Shown piece by piece: positions 33,487 to 41,863 of a DNA stretch of 64,000 nt. How positions within the stretch are numbered: the stretch's first letter is position 1; each line of letters opens with the position of its first letter. Origin of the DNA: Bacillus_BA songklensis (GTDB taxonomy: Bacteria > Bacillota > Bacilli > Bacillales > Bacillaceae_H); contig NZ_JBHRZT010000043.1 of the NCBI RefSeq assembly GCF_042649685.1, forward strand, positions 124,001-188,000, in the 5' to 3' direction. A program made the translations under genes and the position numbers. The notes beneath the pieces were generated by a model. That model had not been told where the DNA came from, searched no databases, and saw only the letters and a program-made list of their open reading frames with translations.

Positions 33487-33610
33487 TGTTTGATTTTCCC
33501 CCTATTCAAGAAATAAATAACATAATAGTAAATATAACCATAAAAATATAGTAACATGAAATATTAGTATTTTTTAACTGTAAACCTTCAATTTTATTTT
33601 AATTTTTTGC

Positions 33611-33644
33611 GGCTGTGCCCTTAACAGAGGTTAAAGGCACAGCC
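33611..33644. repeat. Hairpin in the tolC leader
   Basis: GGCTGTGCC pairs with GGCACAGCC, with inner TTAAC/GTTAA. No T run follows on either strand. Confidence 0.5.
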
Positions 33645-33656
33645 ACATAAAAAAAC

Positions 33657-33678
33657 TTTAAACAAACGTTTGTTTAAA
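33657..33678. promoter_or_regulatory. Perfect 22-bp palindrome, candidate operator of the efflux operon
   Basis: The site is symmetric around AAACAAACGTTTGTTT with TTT/AAA flanks. It lies about 170 bases upstream of the TolC-like gene. Size and symmetry suit a TetR/AcrR-type repressor. Related copies are at 12029, 12087 and 23911. Confidence 0.6.
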
Positions 33679-33744
33679 CATTCCCCTTCCCTTTTACCGC
33701 TATTATTCTATTTGTCTTGGTCAAGTATTCATTTAAAACGAAAG

Positions 33745-33789
33745 GAGGATGTCCCAAAAGTACAACAAACATACTTTTGGGACATCCTC
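33745..33789. terminator. Hairpin repeat acting as terminator after bioB
   Basis: GAGGATGTCCCAAAAGTA pairs perfectly with TACTTTTGGGACATCCTC, eight bases from the bioB stop. The stem sequence belongs to the GAGG(A/C)TG...family seen at 49322, 60871 and 63969. Confidence 0.65.
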
Positions 33790-33797
33790 TCCCTTCT

Positions 33798-34796
33798 TTA
33801 TAGTGCACACTCTTCAATTTCAAATCCGAGATCCTCAATGATCCCCCAATCCGATGTTGGTTCCTGTCCTTCTGTTGTTAAATAGTCGCCAACAAAGATG
33901 GAGTTCGCCGCGAATAACCCAAGCGGCTGCAAGGAACGTAAATTCACTTCACGCCCGCCGGAAATGCGAATTTCTTTCGTCGGGTTAACAAAACGCATCA
34001 TTGCCAGGATTTTCAAACATTTGACTGGTGTCAATGCTTCTTGCCCTTCTAAAGGGGTTCCTTTAATGGAAACAAGGAAGTTACATGGAATGGAGTCAGC
34101 ATCTATGCGATTTAGCTCAAACGCAATATCTACTGCCTGCTCGTCTGTTTCGCCCATTCCGAAAATGGCGCCTGAGCATGGAGAAATCCCTGCTTCCTTT
34201 GCTTTTTCTACAGTATCAACACGATCATCATACGTATGGGTTGAACAAATATTTTCATAGTTATTGACATGTGTATTCAGGTTATGATTATAGCGGTGAA
34301 CCCCCGCTTCTGCTAAACGTGCTGCCTGATCTTCATTCAAAAATCCTAAACAGCAGCAAATTTTCAAATCCGTGTTCTCACGAATTTCCTTTACCGCTCC
34401 AATGACGTGCTCAACCTCTTTATCGGTTGGACGGCGGCCTGAAGCGACAATACAGTAGGTACCTGCTTTGCGTCTCTTGGCTTCATAAGCACCTTCAACG
34501 ATTTTTTCTTTTGTTAACCATGCATAGCGGTCAATCGGTGCTTCTGATACGATTGATTGGGAACAGTAGCCGCAATCTTCTGGACATAAGCCAGATTTTG
34601 TATTGATGATCATGTTTAGTTTCACTTTTTTCCCATAATAGTGATGGCGGATCAGAAAGGCAGCGTTCATTATTTCTAAAATATCTTCGTCTTTCGTATG
34701 CAGAATTGCTAATGCATCCTCACGGCTGATTGAATTGCCGTCAATGACTCCCTGCGCCAGCTCTTTCCACGTTTTTTTCGTTTGTATTAGCTCCAT
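33798..34796 (-). CDS. bioB: Biotin synthase
   Basis: Radical-SAM enzyme inserting sulfur into dethiobiotin. It is 332 residues. The [4Fe-4S] cluster motif is in SGLCPEDCGYCSQS. The auxiliary cluster residues fit CIVASGRRPT, CCCLGFL, and CSGAIFGMGE. The start is ATG 34796 with GGGGGAT upstream. The 5' end overlaps bioD by 56 bases. Last gene of bioADB, followed by a hairpin at 33745. Confidence 0.96.
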   Translation of the reverse strand: MELIQTKKTWKELAQGVIDGNSISREDALAILHTKDEDILEIMNAAFLIRHHYYGKKVKLNMIINTKSGLCPEDCGYCSQSIVSEAPIDRYAWLTKEKIVEGAYEAKRRKAGTYCIVASGRRPTDKEVEHVIGAVKEIRENTDLKICCCLGFLNEDQAARLAEAGVHRYNHNLNTHVNNYENICSTHTYDDRVDTVEKAKEAGISPCSGAIFGMGETDEQAVDIAFELNRIDADSIPCNFLVSIKGTPLEGQEALTPVKCLKILAMMRFVNPTKEIRISGGREVNLRSLQPLGLFAANSIFVGDYLTTEGQEPTSDWGIIEDLGFEIEECAL

Positions 34797-35505
34797 CGTT
34801 CCATCCCCCGTTTTTCATAATGGATTGAATAAAAGATTGGTTAATATATTGATCACATGCTTGGATAACCGCTTCCCTTGAAGGATGGTTTCCAAGATGC
34901 GGTAAAGCTCCCCACACTTTTGTACGTCCATGCTGTTCAATCATGTTAATATTTTCATTCACCCTCTCTTTTTGAGAGGAGTCGTAACCCGATAAGATTA
35001 CTCCCGCTACTGTTAAACCGTGCTGTCTTGCATATTCAACCGTCAAAATCGTATGGTTGACGGTTCCTAAAGTTGGTCTTGCTACAATTAAAAGCGGCAT
35101 TTTCAATGCTTGAGCTAGGTGAATAACCATACAGTCCGACGTGTATGGAACAGCTAAACCGCCCGCACCCTCCACAAACATAAATTCATGTGTATTTTCC
35201 AGGTGCTCAAAATGCCTTAGAAGATCAGCCATGGCCACTTCAAATCCGGCTCTTTTTAAAGCCAAGGCAGGGGCTAGCGGCTCGAGAACAGAATAAGGGC
35301 AAACGGTATGGACATCATCATCAACTCCTGACACATGCTTTAAGCGCCACGCATCTCCCTCTTTGTCATTCGCATCATGACCGCTTTGAATTGGTTTAAA
35401 CACCCCTGCATCAAAGCCTTTTTTCCGTAACAGTCCGGCTAATCCCCCTGTCACAAGCGTCTTGCCTACTTCCGTATCCGTTGCCGTTACGAATAATCCA
35501 TTCAT
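34741..35505 (-). CDS. bioD: Dethiobiotin synthetase
   Basis: ATP-dependent closure of the ureido ring of diaminopelargonate. The P-loop is TATDTEVGKTLVTGG, and other blocks are FKPIQSG and VEGAGGLAVPY. At 254 residues it is slightly longer than usual; the last 20 or so residues (GGWNDGANTNEKNVERAGAG) are read from DNA that also encodes the bioB start, so the native C-terminus may have been extended. The start ATG 35505 overlaps the bioA stop as ATGA, which suggests coupled translation. Confidence 0.93.
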   Translation of the reverse strand: MNGLFVTATDTEVGKTLVTGGLAGLLRKKGFDAGVFKPIQSGHDANDKEGDAWRLKHVSGVDDDVHTVCPYSVLEPLAPALALKRAGFEVAMADLLRHFEHLENTHEFMFVEGAGGLAVPYTSDCMVIHLAQALKMPLLIVARPTLGTVNHTILTVEYARQHGLTVAGVILSGYDSSQKERVNENINMIEQHGRTKVWGALPHLGNHPSREAVIQACDQYINQSFIQSIMKNGGWNDGANTNEKNVERAGAGSH

Positions 35506-36887
35506 TCTTTATCCTCCTCAGTGATGTCATAAATCGCTTGTTTGAGAATGGACAACATATCATCCAGTTCTTCAACGGTAGAGGCAAGCGGCGGCATAAA
35601 GACAATGACATTGCCAAGCGGACGCAGCAACATGCCGAGTTCTTTCGCACGACGGCATACAAGTACCCCGATTCTCTCTTTCCACTCGTATGCTTCTTTT
35701 GTAGTCTTATCTTTCACTAGCTCAATGCCTATCATAAATCCTTTTTGGCGAATGTCCCCTACATGCTCCAGCTCATAAAAATCGTTTAAACGACTTTCCA
35801 GATAAATAGATTTATTTGCAACCTGCTCAACTAATCTATTTTTTTCGAATAACTCCAGGTTGGCTAAAGCAGCGGCGCATCCAAGCGGATTTCCTGTATA
35901 GCTGTGGCCATGGAAAAACGTTTTTTGTTCTTCATACTCTCCTAAAAAAGCTTCGTAAATATTGTCTGTCGTCACGGTAATGGCAACTGGCAAGTAACCT
36001 CCTGTAATGCCTTTTCCAGCCGTTAAAATATCCGGTGTTACTCCTTCATGCTCACAGGCAAACATTTTCCCCGTTCTGCCAAACCCTGTGGCCACTTCAT
36101 CGGCAATCATTAATACATTATATGTTGTACAAAGCTCCCGTACGCCTCGCAAATATCCTTCAGGCATCACGATGATCCCGCTTGCCCCTTGTACGATCGG
36201 CTCCACAATTAAAGCAGCGATTTCATGACCTCGTTCCTTCAGCAACTCTTCCAGTTCTTCCAAATGCTTTTTGACAATTACATCATGATCTTCTCCATAA
36301 GGAGATCGATAAACAAATGGATATGTAACTTTAATAGACGGAAATAAAAGAGAACTGTAGGTTTTATGGTATAAATCGATCGCACCGACCGAAACCGCCC
36401 CGATGGTATCCCCGTGATACGCTTCTTTCATGGTGATAAAGTGCTGTTTTGCAGGTTTGCCCTTATGCTGCCAATATTGGAAAGCCATTTTAATCGCAAT
36501 CTCAACAGAGGTGGCTCCTGCATCTGAATAAAACACCTTTCTTAACCCTTTTGGCATAATTTCCACTAATTTTTCAGCCAGCAAAACAGAAGGAACATTA
36601 GCCATTCCTAAAAGGGTAGAATGGGCGACAAGATCCAACTGCTCTCGGATAGCGTTGTCAATTTCCTCAATACAGTGCCCATGTACATTCAACCAAATAG
36701 ACGAAACTCCGTCCCAATATTCCTTTCCTTGCATATCATATAATTTCCGGCCTTTTCCATGCGTAATGATAACCGGGTCATCTTCTATGTATTGTTTCAT
36801 TTGAGTAAACGGATGCCATACATATTCTTTGTTTTTGGCAGCCATTTCTTCGTAAGTCAGCTGTGCATATGGTTTTGTTGCCGTCAT
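35502..36887 (-). CDS. bioA: Adenosylmethionine-8-amino-7-oxononanoate aminotransferase
   Basis: PLP enzyme making diaminopelargonate. It is 461 residues. Substrate-binding N-terminal block WHPFTQMKQY is typical of BioA. The PLP lysine is in LTAGKGITGGYLPVA and the Asp of LMIADEVATGFGRTGK precedes it. KEAYHGDTIGAVSVG holds the pyridine-stacking residue. The start is ATG 36887, with GAGGTG ten bases upstream. First gene of bioADB; the BirA operator lies 20 bases upstream. The operon has no bioF, bioW or bioI. Confidence 0.95.
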   Translation of the reverse strand: MTATKPYAQLTYEEMAAKNKEYVWHPFTQMKQYIEDDPVIITHGKGRKLYDMQGKEYWDGVSSIWLNVHGHCIEEIDNAIREQLDLVAHSTLLGMANVPSVLLAEKLVEIMPKGLRKVFYSDAGATSVEIAIKMAFQYWQHKGKPAKQHFITMKEAYHGDTIGAVSVGAIDLYHKTYSSLLFPSIKVTYPFVYRSPYGEDHDVIVKKHLEELEELLKERGHEIAALIVEPIVQGASGIIVMPEGYLRGVRELCTTYNVLMIADEVATGFGRTGKMFACEHEGVTPDILTAGKGITGGYLPVAITVTTDNIYEAFLGEYEEQKTFFHGHSYTGNPLGCAAALANLELFEKNRLVEQVANKSIYLESRLNDFYELEHVGDIRQKGFMIGIELVKDKTTKEAYEWKERIGVLVCRRAKELGMLLRPLGNVIVFMPPLASTVEELDDMLSILKQAIYDITEEDKE

Positions 36888-36906
36888 TTCTCCTTTTCAC
36901 CTCTAT

Positions 36907-36937
36907 TTGTTAACTTTTTATAATTAAAAGTTAACAT
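36907..36937. promoter_or_regulatory. BirA operator of bioADB
   Basis: TTGTTAAC, 15 bases, GTTAACAT: a near-perfect BirA box, matching the one before bioY. Confidence 0.92.
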
Positions 36938-36999
36938 TATGGGTGCAATAGTGTCAATCAAATTCCACAAAATTCCTACTATATTCCTTTTACTAAAGA

Positions 37000-37085
37000 A
37001 AAGTGGAACGAGCCTGCTTAGCTCCATAGGGAATTGGAGCTTCTGAGAAGGAGTCGCTTTTTGACTCCGAATGAGCTTTTTGTTC
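37000..37085 (+). repeat. Hairpin-rich repeat-like segment
   Basis: AAAGTGGAACGAGCCTGCTT is followed by GCTCC...GGAGC and GAGTC...GACTC short stems. It loosely resembles the segments at 25186 and 50397. It fills most of the bioA-SASP gap. Repeat status is uncertain. Confidence 0.3.
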
Positions 37086-37144
37086 CTCTTATACATAACT
37101 TGGTGAATAGTTAAAAAACTATACGTAAAAGGAGGGAACATAAC

Positions 37145-37417
37145 ATGGCAAGAAGACGAAGATTACTCGTTCCAGAAGCCCAACAGGGTATGGACCAATT
37201 AAAAGAAAGCGTTATGAAACGAGATGGCTATCAAGTAAGCAGCGACAATCCTAACGATGTAAAATATGAAGTGGCAAAAGAATTAAATATTCCCCTTCAA
37301 CACGGAAGAAACGGGCACTTAACATCAGTGCAGGCAGGAAAAATCGGCGGCCAAATCGGAGGAAGAATGGTAAAAGAATTGATTAAAATGGCACAAGAAA
37401 CGTTAAACAAAAAGTAA
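37145..37417 (+). CDS. Alpha/beta-type small acid-soluble spore protein
   Basis: DNA-binding protein made in the forespore that protects spore DNA and is degraded by the GPR protease at germination. Ninety residues: a basic and variable N-terminal stretch of about 36 residues (MARRRRLLVPEAQQGMDQLK), then the conserved blocks VKYEVAKELNIPL and GGQIGGRMVKELIKMAQETL. The GPR site would be at KYE/VA. It is longer than typical alpha/beta SASPs of 60-72 residues. The start is ATG 37145 after AAAAGGAGGG. A sigma-G type promoter is expected upstream but I cannot place it securely. Confidence 0.88.
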   Translation: MARRRRLLVPEAQQGMDQLKESVMKRDGYQVSSDNPNDVKYEVAKELNIPLQHGRNGHLTSVQAGKIGGQIGGRMVKELIKMAQETLNKK

Positions 37418-37644
37418 ACGATACAAGATTTTCCAAATCACTTTACTATTCACCATATTTCTTTGTTCTTTTGCAATTCGCGTGCCATTTCCCGAGAAAT
37501 ATGTCATCTTTTCACATTAATTGCCGCATTAAGGCTCATTTCTTTCAAGAAAACCCGGCTAGACCCAAGCCTTTAGGCACTAGAGTTCGCCTCGCTGTAC
37601 TTATGCGGTTAAGAAGGTATTTTTATACTTTCTTACTAGACAAA
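37418..37644. other. Intergenic, nothing assigned
   Basis: No gene, RNA motif or clear repeat is seen apart from the terminator at its right end. Confidence 0.4.
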
Positions 37645-37678
37645 AAAAGACGTCCCTTCACTTGAAGGGACGTCTTTT
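37645..37678. terminator. Bidirectional terminator
   Basis: AAAAGACGTCCCTT pairs with AAGGGACGTCTTTT; it ends the secreted nuclease gene on the minus strand. Confidence 0.88.
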
Positions 37679-37683
37679 CCTTG

Positions 37684-40125
37684 CTATTTGATAAGGTTAG
37701 ATACTGTTTTAAAGTAAGAGTATTCAGCTGGCTTAACCTTTAAATCAAGCTGCACAATCACCGGATCATGGTCGCTTGCACGCCCATGTTCTTCTGTGAA
37801 GTCAGAGTTTATGTTTACAATATCAACTTTAGTTCGGCTAGTTAGATTATTGGATACTAGAATATGATCCAATACTTGCGCATTTCCCTCATAGTTATAC
37901 GTGTATTGCTGTTCTAGAGGCAATTCCTCAATCATGCTCGTTAAAACATTTCCTTTTAATGTTTTAAGTGGCTTAGAAAATTGGAAATCATTTAGGTCAC
38001 CTAACACAACGACATTCGCGTTAGGATTATTTTCTACAATATCCTGTACAAAGCCGTTCACTACTTTAGCAATTTCCATACGCTGCTTTTCGCTCTCTAA
38101 TACAGGCGGCTGGTTGGAACCAAATAAAGCATCATCTCCGCCTTTAGAGTTAAAGTGATTTGCAATGACTGTTACTTTTCGGCCTTTAAATTTGAACTCG
38201 GCAGCTAATGGTTTACGTGAATTCTCAAAAACAGGGTTTGTCGGATCAATACGGCCCGGATTAAGGGTTAACCCGTTCTTTCCTACTTCAACGGCGGTAA
38301 GGGCATCGCCTTTTGGCTTATCATCAACAAGCTGTACCCGTTCCGGATTGTAAATATATCCCACACGAATGTTTCCACCAGGTTGTCCGCCATCCTTTTT
38401 GTCTTCTGGAGCGATATCTGTAAATTGATATGCAGGACCGCCTGCCGCTTTAATGGCTTCAATTAAAGTTTGGTAACTTTCACTGGCATCAGTCACACCC
38501 GAGTTTTTAGGACCATCATTGTCTTGCACTTCTACTAAACCAACAATATCAGGATTTTTCAGCTTCTCTACAATCGCTTTAGCTAATCTCTCTGTCTTTT
38601 CTGTCCCTACTGATTTTGAGAAGTTTTCAACGTTATATGAGGCAATTGTTAATTGATCTTTGTCAAATTGAATCGTTGTTGCTTCTCTCTCTTTCTTACC
38701 TTCCGCCACTTCAGGAAGGGGCTCTGTATTCAATAATTTAAAGTTGCTATAGCTGTAGTGCATAACACCTTTAATAGCACCCGCGAAAGAATCTCCTACT
38801 TTTACTTGAGGCTCCTCCGCTATAAGCACATCATCAATAATAATCCGTTCAGGATTTGAATCGTCTTCCTTAAGTAATACTCCACCCATAGGCGTCAATT
38901 GTTCATCCAAAGGTTCATTGCCTGGAACAACCGGGATTTCCCCATATTTATTTGTTGGTCCAACTACCTTGGCATCATTAACTTGAACATACATTCCTTC
39001 AATGCTCTCAAAGAAGTCAATACCGTCTTCTGCTGGATTAAACTCGTCAAAGTTGTCGTTATCAATGACTTTAGTTGGCAGTACATAATCACCTTGCCCC
39101 AATATAGTTGGAGCAGGAAGTGCGTTGCCCGACGACATTTTTTTCACTGTAGCATTTGTCATTTCGGTAATGGTCAGTTCGCCTTCATAACCGTGTTCTT
39201 TGACTATTCCATTTACTGAAACTTTATCTCCAACTTGAACCTCTGCGTCTCTTTTATACACATAAATGCCCTCGGAAGTTTTAGGACTGCTATCCTGCTG
39301 GTCATCTTGCATATAAAATCCTTTCGCATCAACCGTCGTTACAATACCTTGAATGTTTGTCACTTCTTGATCTGTAAGCGGCGAAGTATGAGCCGCCCCT
39401 TGAATATCATGGATTCGAAGAGTAGGTTCAGGGATTTCCTCATCTCCTGGCGTTCCTGTGTCCCCACCATTATCTGGCTGGTCTGGAACCTGTCCAATGG
39501 AATTAACAGGCGTTGGCTCTTTCACCTCAAAATCTGCTTTATTGTTGTTTGTATCAACATTCGGATCTTTCCGTTGAGCGCTTGTTGCATTGCTTAATGA
39601 ATCAGTGGGGGCATCTCCTTCATATTGGCTTGCTGATGAGCCATAGCCCACAAAATCGACAACATCCGGGTCGTCTTTGCCTGTTACAGCCTCTTCATTA
39701 CGGACAAGAGCTACTTTTCCACTTGAACCGCTCATGGCAATTTTGCCTTCCGTGTCAGGCGTCGGCAACAGCTCAGCAGCTGCATTAGCTCCCGCCGCTT
39801 GCTGCACTAGATAATAAGACTTTGGCTGGATAGTTCCTTTTAATTCTGTTTTGTTCGTACTGAAGCTTCCGGTGGAAGATGCATACTGCACCGTCCATCC
39901 CTCTAATGAAACTGCATGATCAGTAGGATTATAAAGTTCAATGAAATCGTTTTTTAATGTTGCTCCATTGTTCCCTCCGCCGCCGTACACTTCACTAATC
40001 ACAATATGTTCGGCTGTATTTGTTTCCGCTTTCGCTGTGTTAGAAATAGCTGCAGGCAATAGCAAGAACGAGACTAGGGACACATTTAATACTTTTTTCA
40101 TCTTTACTAATCTCTTGATCTCCAA
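37684..40125 (-). CDS. Secreted ExeM/NucH-type nuclease with lamin-tail and EEP domains
   Basis: Extracellular DNase. A signal peptide (KKVLNVSLVSFLLLPAAISN, then TAKAET) leads to a lamin-tail domain (VISEVYGGGGNNGATLKNDF to about residue 180), a Pro/Gly/Asp linker, one or two OB-like domains (IQGIVTTVDAKGFYMQDD, VGDKVSVNGIV), and a C-terminal endonuclease/exonuclease/phosphatase domain. The last has the catalytic set IASYNVENF, LVEVQDNDG, NHFNSKGG, LGDLNDF and GRASDHDPVIV. No LPXTG anchor. The start is probably TTG 40125 with AGGGAG nine bases upstream; ATGs at 40146 and 40101 lack good sites. Likely role: phosphate or nucleotide scavenging from DNA. Confidence 0.88.
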   Translation of the reverse strand: MEIKRLVKMKKVLNVSLVSFLLLPAAISNTAKAETNTAEHIVISEVYGGGGNNGATLKNDFIELYNPTDHAVSLEGWTVQYASSTGSFSTNKTELKGTIQPKSYYLVQQAAGANAAAELLPTPDTEGKIAMSGSSGKVALVRNEEAVTGKDDPDVVDFVGYGSSASQYEGDAPTDSLSNATSAQRKDPNVDTNNNKADFEVKEPTPVNSIGQVPDQPDNGGDTGTPGDEEIPEPTLRIHDIQGAAHTSPLTDQEVTNIQGIVTTVDAKGFYMQDDQQDSSPKTSEGIYVYKRDAEVQVGDKVSVNGIVKEHGYEGELTITEMTNATVKKMSSGNALPAPTILGQGDYVLPTKVIDNDNFDEFNPAEDGIDFFESIEGMYVQVNDAKVVGPTNKYGEIPVVPGNEPLDEQLTPMGGVLLKEDDSNPERIIIDDVLIAEEPQVKVGDSFAGAIKGVMHYSYSNFKLLNTEPLPEVAEGKKEREATTIQFDKDQLTIASYNVENFSKSVGTEKTERLAKAIVEKLKNPDIVGLVEVQDNDGPKNSGVTDASESYQTLIEAIKAAGGPAYQFTDIAPEDKKDGGQPGGNIRVGYIYNPERVQLVDDKPKGDALTAVEVGKNGLTLNPGRIDPTNPVFENSRKPLAAEFKFKGRKVTVIANHFNSKGGDDALFGSNQPPVLESEKQRMEIAKVVNGFVQDIVENNPNANVVVLGDLNDFQFSKPLKTLKGNVLTSMIEELPLEQQYTYNYEGNAQVLDHILVSNNLTSRTKVDIVNINSDFTEEHGRASDHDPVIVQLDLKVKPAEYSYFKTVSNLIK

Positions 40126-40325
40126 CTCTCCAAACTCCCTCTCCATTTGTATTTGTCATGTTATTGCAAAATCAAGTTACATTTTGCACTATAACAACGA
40201 AACATCAATTCTATGTTTCGATAATGTAAAAACATTATAAATTTGTAAGAATTATACATACCATTCATATAGTTAACTTTTATTTAACGATTTATGGGGG
40301 ATTTTATAAAACTGGATGCAAACAC

Positions 40326-40350
40326 AAAAAGACCCTGCTTGCGCAGAGTC
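40326..40350 (-). terminator. Terminator of dctP
   Basis: Minus strand GACTCTGC-GCAA-GCAGGGTC followed by TTTTT. Confidence 0.85.
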
Positions 40351-40356
40351 CATTCT

Positions 40357-41622
40357 TTATTTTGCTACTGTCATATTCGCTTCTTCCATTTTTTCTTCTA
40401 TAGGCGGATGAAACTCGTTTTCCATTTTTGATATGACGACAGTAGCTACACCATTTCCGATTAAGTTTGTGATCGCGCGAGCTTCTGACATAAAGCGGTC
40501 TACCCCCAGAAGTAAAGCGATACCTTCTACCGGAATCATCGGGAAAGCTGCAAGAGTTGCTGCAAGAGTAATGAAACCGGAGCCTGTTACACCTGCAGCC
40601 CCTTTCGATGTCAGCATCAAGATTCCTAATAGTGTAAGTTCTTGCCATATTGTTAAATCAACGCCATATGCTTGTGCGATAAAGATTGCTGCCATTGATA
40701 AGTAAATGGCTGTCCCGTCCAAGTTAAATGAATAACCTGTTGGAACAACAAGACCTACCACTGATTTCGAACAACCGTATTTCTCCAATCTTTCCATCAT
40801 TTTCGGAAGTGCTGATTCAGATGAAGAAGTTCCTAATACGAGCAAGATTTCTTCTTTAATATAAGCGATGAATTTCAGAATACTGAATCCATAAAACTTA
40901 GTGATTGCACCAAGAACCAGGATAATAAATAAAAACATAGTAATGTATACAGATCCCATTAATTTTCCTAACGACACTAGTGACCCTAAACCAAAGTTTC
41001 CGATTGTATAGGCCATAGCACCAAATGCCGCAATCGGTGATACCTTCATGATCATGTTAACAATGCCAAAGAAGATATCCGTCAATCTTTCGAACAATGT
41101 AATAACAGGTGCTGCTTTCTCACCAAGTGCGGCTGTTGCGAGTCCAAATAACACCGCAAAGAATAAGATTGGCAATAATTCACCATTTGCCATTGCTGCC
41201 ACTGCGTTATCCGGGATAATTCCCATGATAAACTCTATAAAGCCGTGCTGTGCCTCTGCTGCTTGTGTCGTATATTGTGAAATGTCTCCACCTTCTACAG
41301 CACTTGTATTAAAACCTGTACCTGGTTTAATAATATTTACAACAAGGATACCGATTGCTAATGCAAATGTTGTGACGATTTCAAAATATAGTAAAGCTTT
41401 GCCTCCAATTCTCCCTACTTTCTTCAAGTCCCCCATACTGCCGATCCCAATGACAACCGTAAAGAAGATAATAGGTGCAATCACCATCTTAATAAGTTTA
41501 ATGAATATATCTGCTAATACTTTCAGCTGTGCCCCAAACTCCGGAAACAAAAACCCTACACCAATCCCGAGTATAATCGCAATGATAACTCGAACTGTTA
41601 AGTTATTAAAGTTGATCTTCAA
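40357..41622 (-). CDS. dctP: C4-dicarboxylate:proton symporter
   Basis: DAACS-family carrier for succinate, fumarate and malate, 421 residues as in B. subtilis DctP (YdbH). Eight membrane helices plus two re-entrant loops. The first hairpin loop is LLVLGTSSSESALPKMM, the TM7 motif is TGYSFNLDGTAIYLSMAAIF, and the second loop is TSKGAAGVTGSGFITLAATL. A substrate-binding helix follows (LLLGVDRFMSEARAITNLIGN). The start is TTG 41622 after GGAGGAAGAA. It lies downstream of dctB but behind a terminator, so it has its own promoter, presumably activated by DctR. Confidence 0.93.
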   Translation of the reverse strand: MKINFNNLTVRVIIAIILGIGVGFLFPEFGAQLKVLADIFIKLIKMVIAPIIFFTVVIGIGSMGDLKKVGRIGGKALLYFEIVTTFALAIGILVVNIIKPGTGFNTSAVEGGDISQYTTQAAEAQHGFIEFIMGIIPDNAVAAMANGELLPILFFAVLFGLATAALGEKAAPVITLFERLTDIFFGIVNMIMKVSPIAAFGAMAYTIGNFGLGSLVSLGKLMGSVYITMFLFIILVLGAITKFYGFSILKFIAYIKEEILLVLGTSSSESALPKMMERLEKYGCSKSVVGLVVPTGYSFNLDGTAIYLSMAAIFIAQAYGVDLTIWQELTLLGILMLTSKGAAGVTGSGFITLAATLAAFPMIPVEGIALLLGVDRFMSEARAITNLIGNGVATVVISKMENEFHPPIEEKMEEANMTVAK

Positions 41623-41768
41623 TTCTTCCTCCCCCTCTCACTTCCGTTTATTTGTTAACGCTTTCATATATTCGTTTATTCGTTTATTCGTTAATTTAAT
41701 ATTAACTAATTATTAAGAAATTTTAAATTTATGGTGATAATGGTCTTTTTGTTCATTTTGGTCTTTTC

Positions 41769-41802
41769 CATGTCAGAGCTTCCTCAAGAAAGCTCTGACA
41801 TG
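41769..41802. repeat. Perfect hairpin upstream of dctP
   Basis: CATGTCAGAGCTT and AAGCTCTGACATG, 13 perfect pairs, 8-base loop. It could be an operator or a second stop signal beside the dctB terminator. Confidence 0.5.
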
Positions 41803-41856
41803 AAAAAACCTTATCGCTGCGGCTGCTGATTTACAAGGCATGGTAGCGACAAGGTT
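41803..41856 (-). terminator. Terminator of dctB
   Basis: Minus strand AACCTTGTCGCT pairs with AGCGATAAGGTT, followed by TTTTTT. Confidence 0.8.
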
Positions 41857-41863
41857 ATCTTTT

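Noticed and set aside
33611..33789. Possible CRISPR or direct-repeat array
   Set aside because: These are separate palindromes with different sequences, not regularly spaced direct repeats. No cas genes were seen anywhere in the window.
37070..37110. Sigma-G promoter of the SASP gene
   Set aside because: GAATGA and a TACATAA-like box can be placed, but the spacing and -10 match are too poor to list as a feature.
40304..40648. Minus-strand frame of 114 codons overlapping dctP
   Set aside because: Shadow of dctP in another frame; rich in Arg, Cys and Ser as expected for a shifted frame.
41048..41716. Long plus-strand frame of 222 codons opposite dctP
   Set aside because: Hydrophobic content mirrors the antisense of a membrane protein gene; no start signal.
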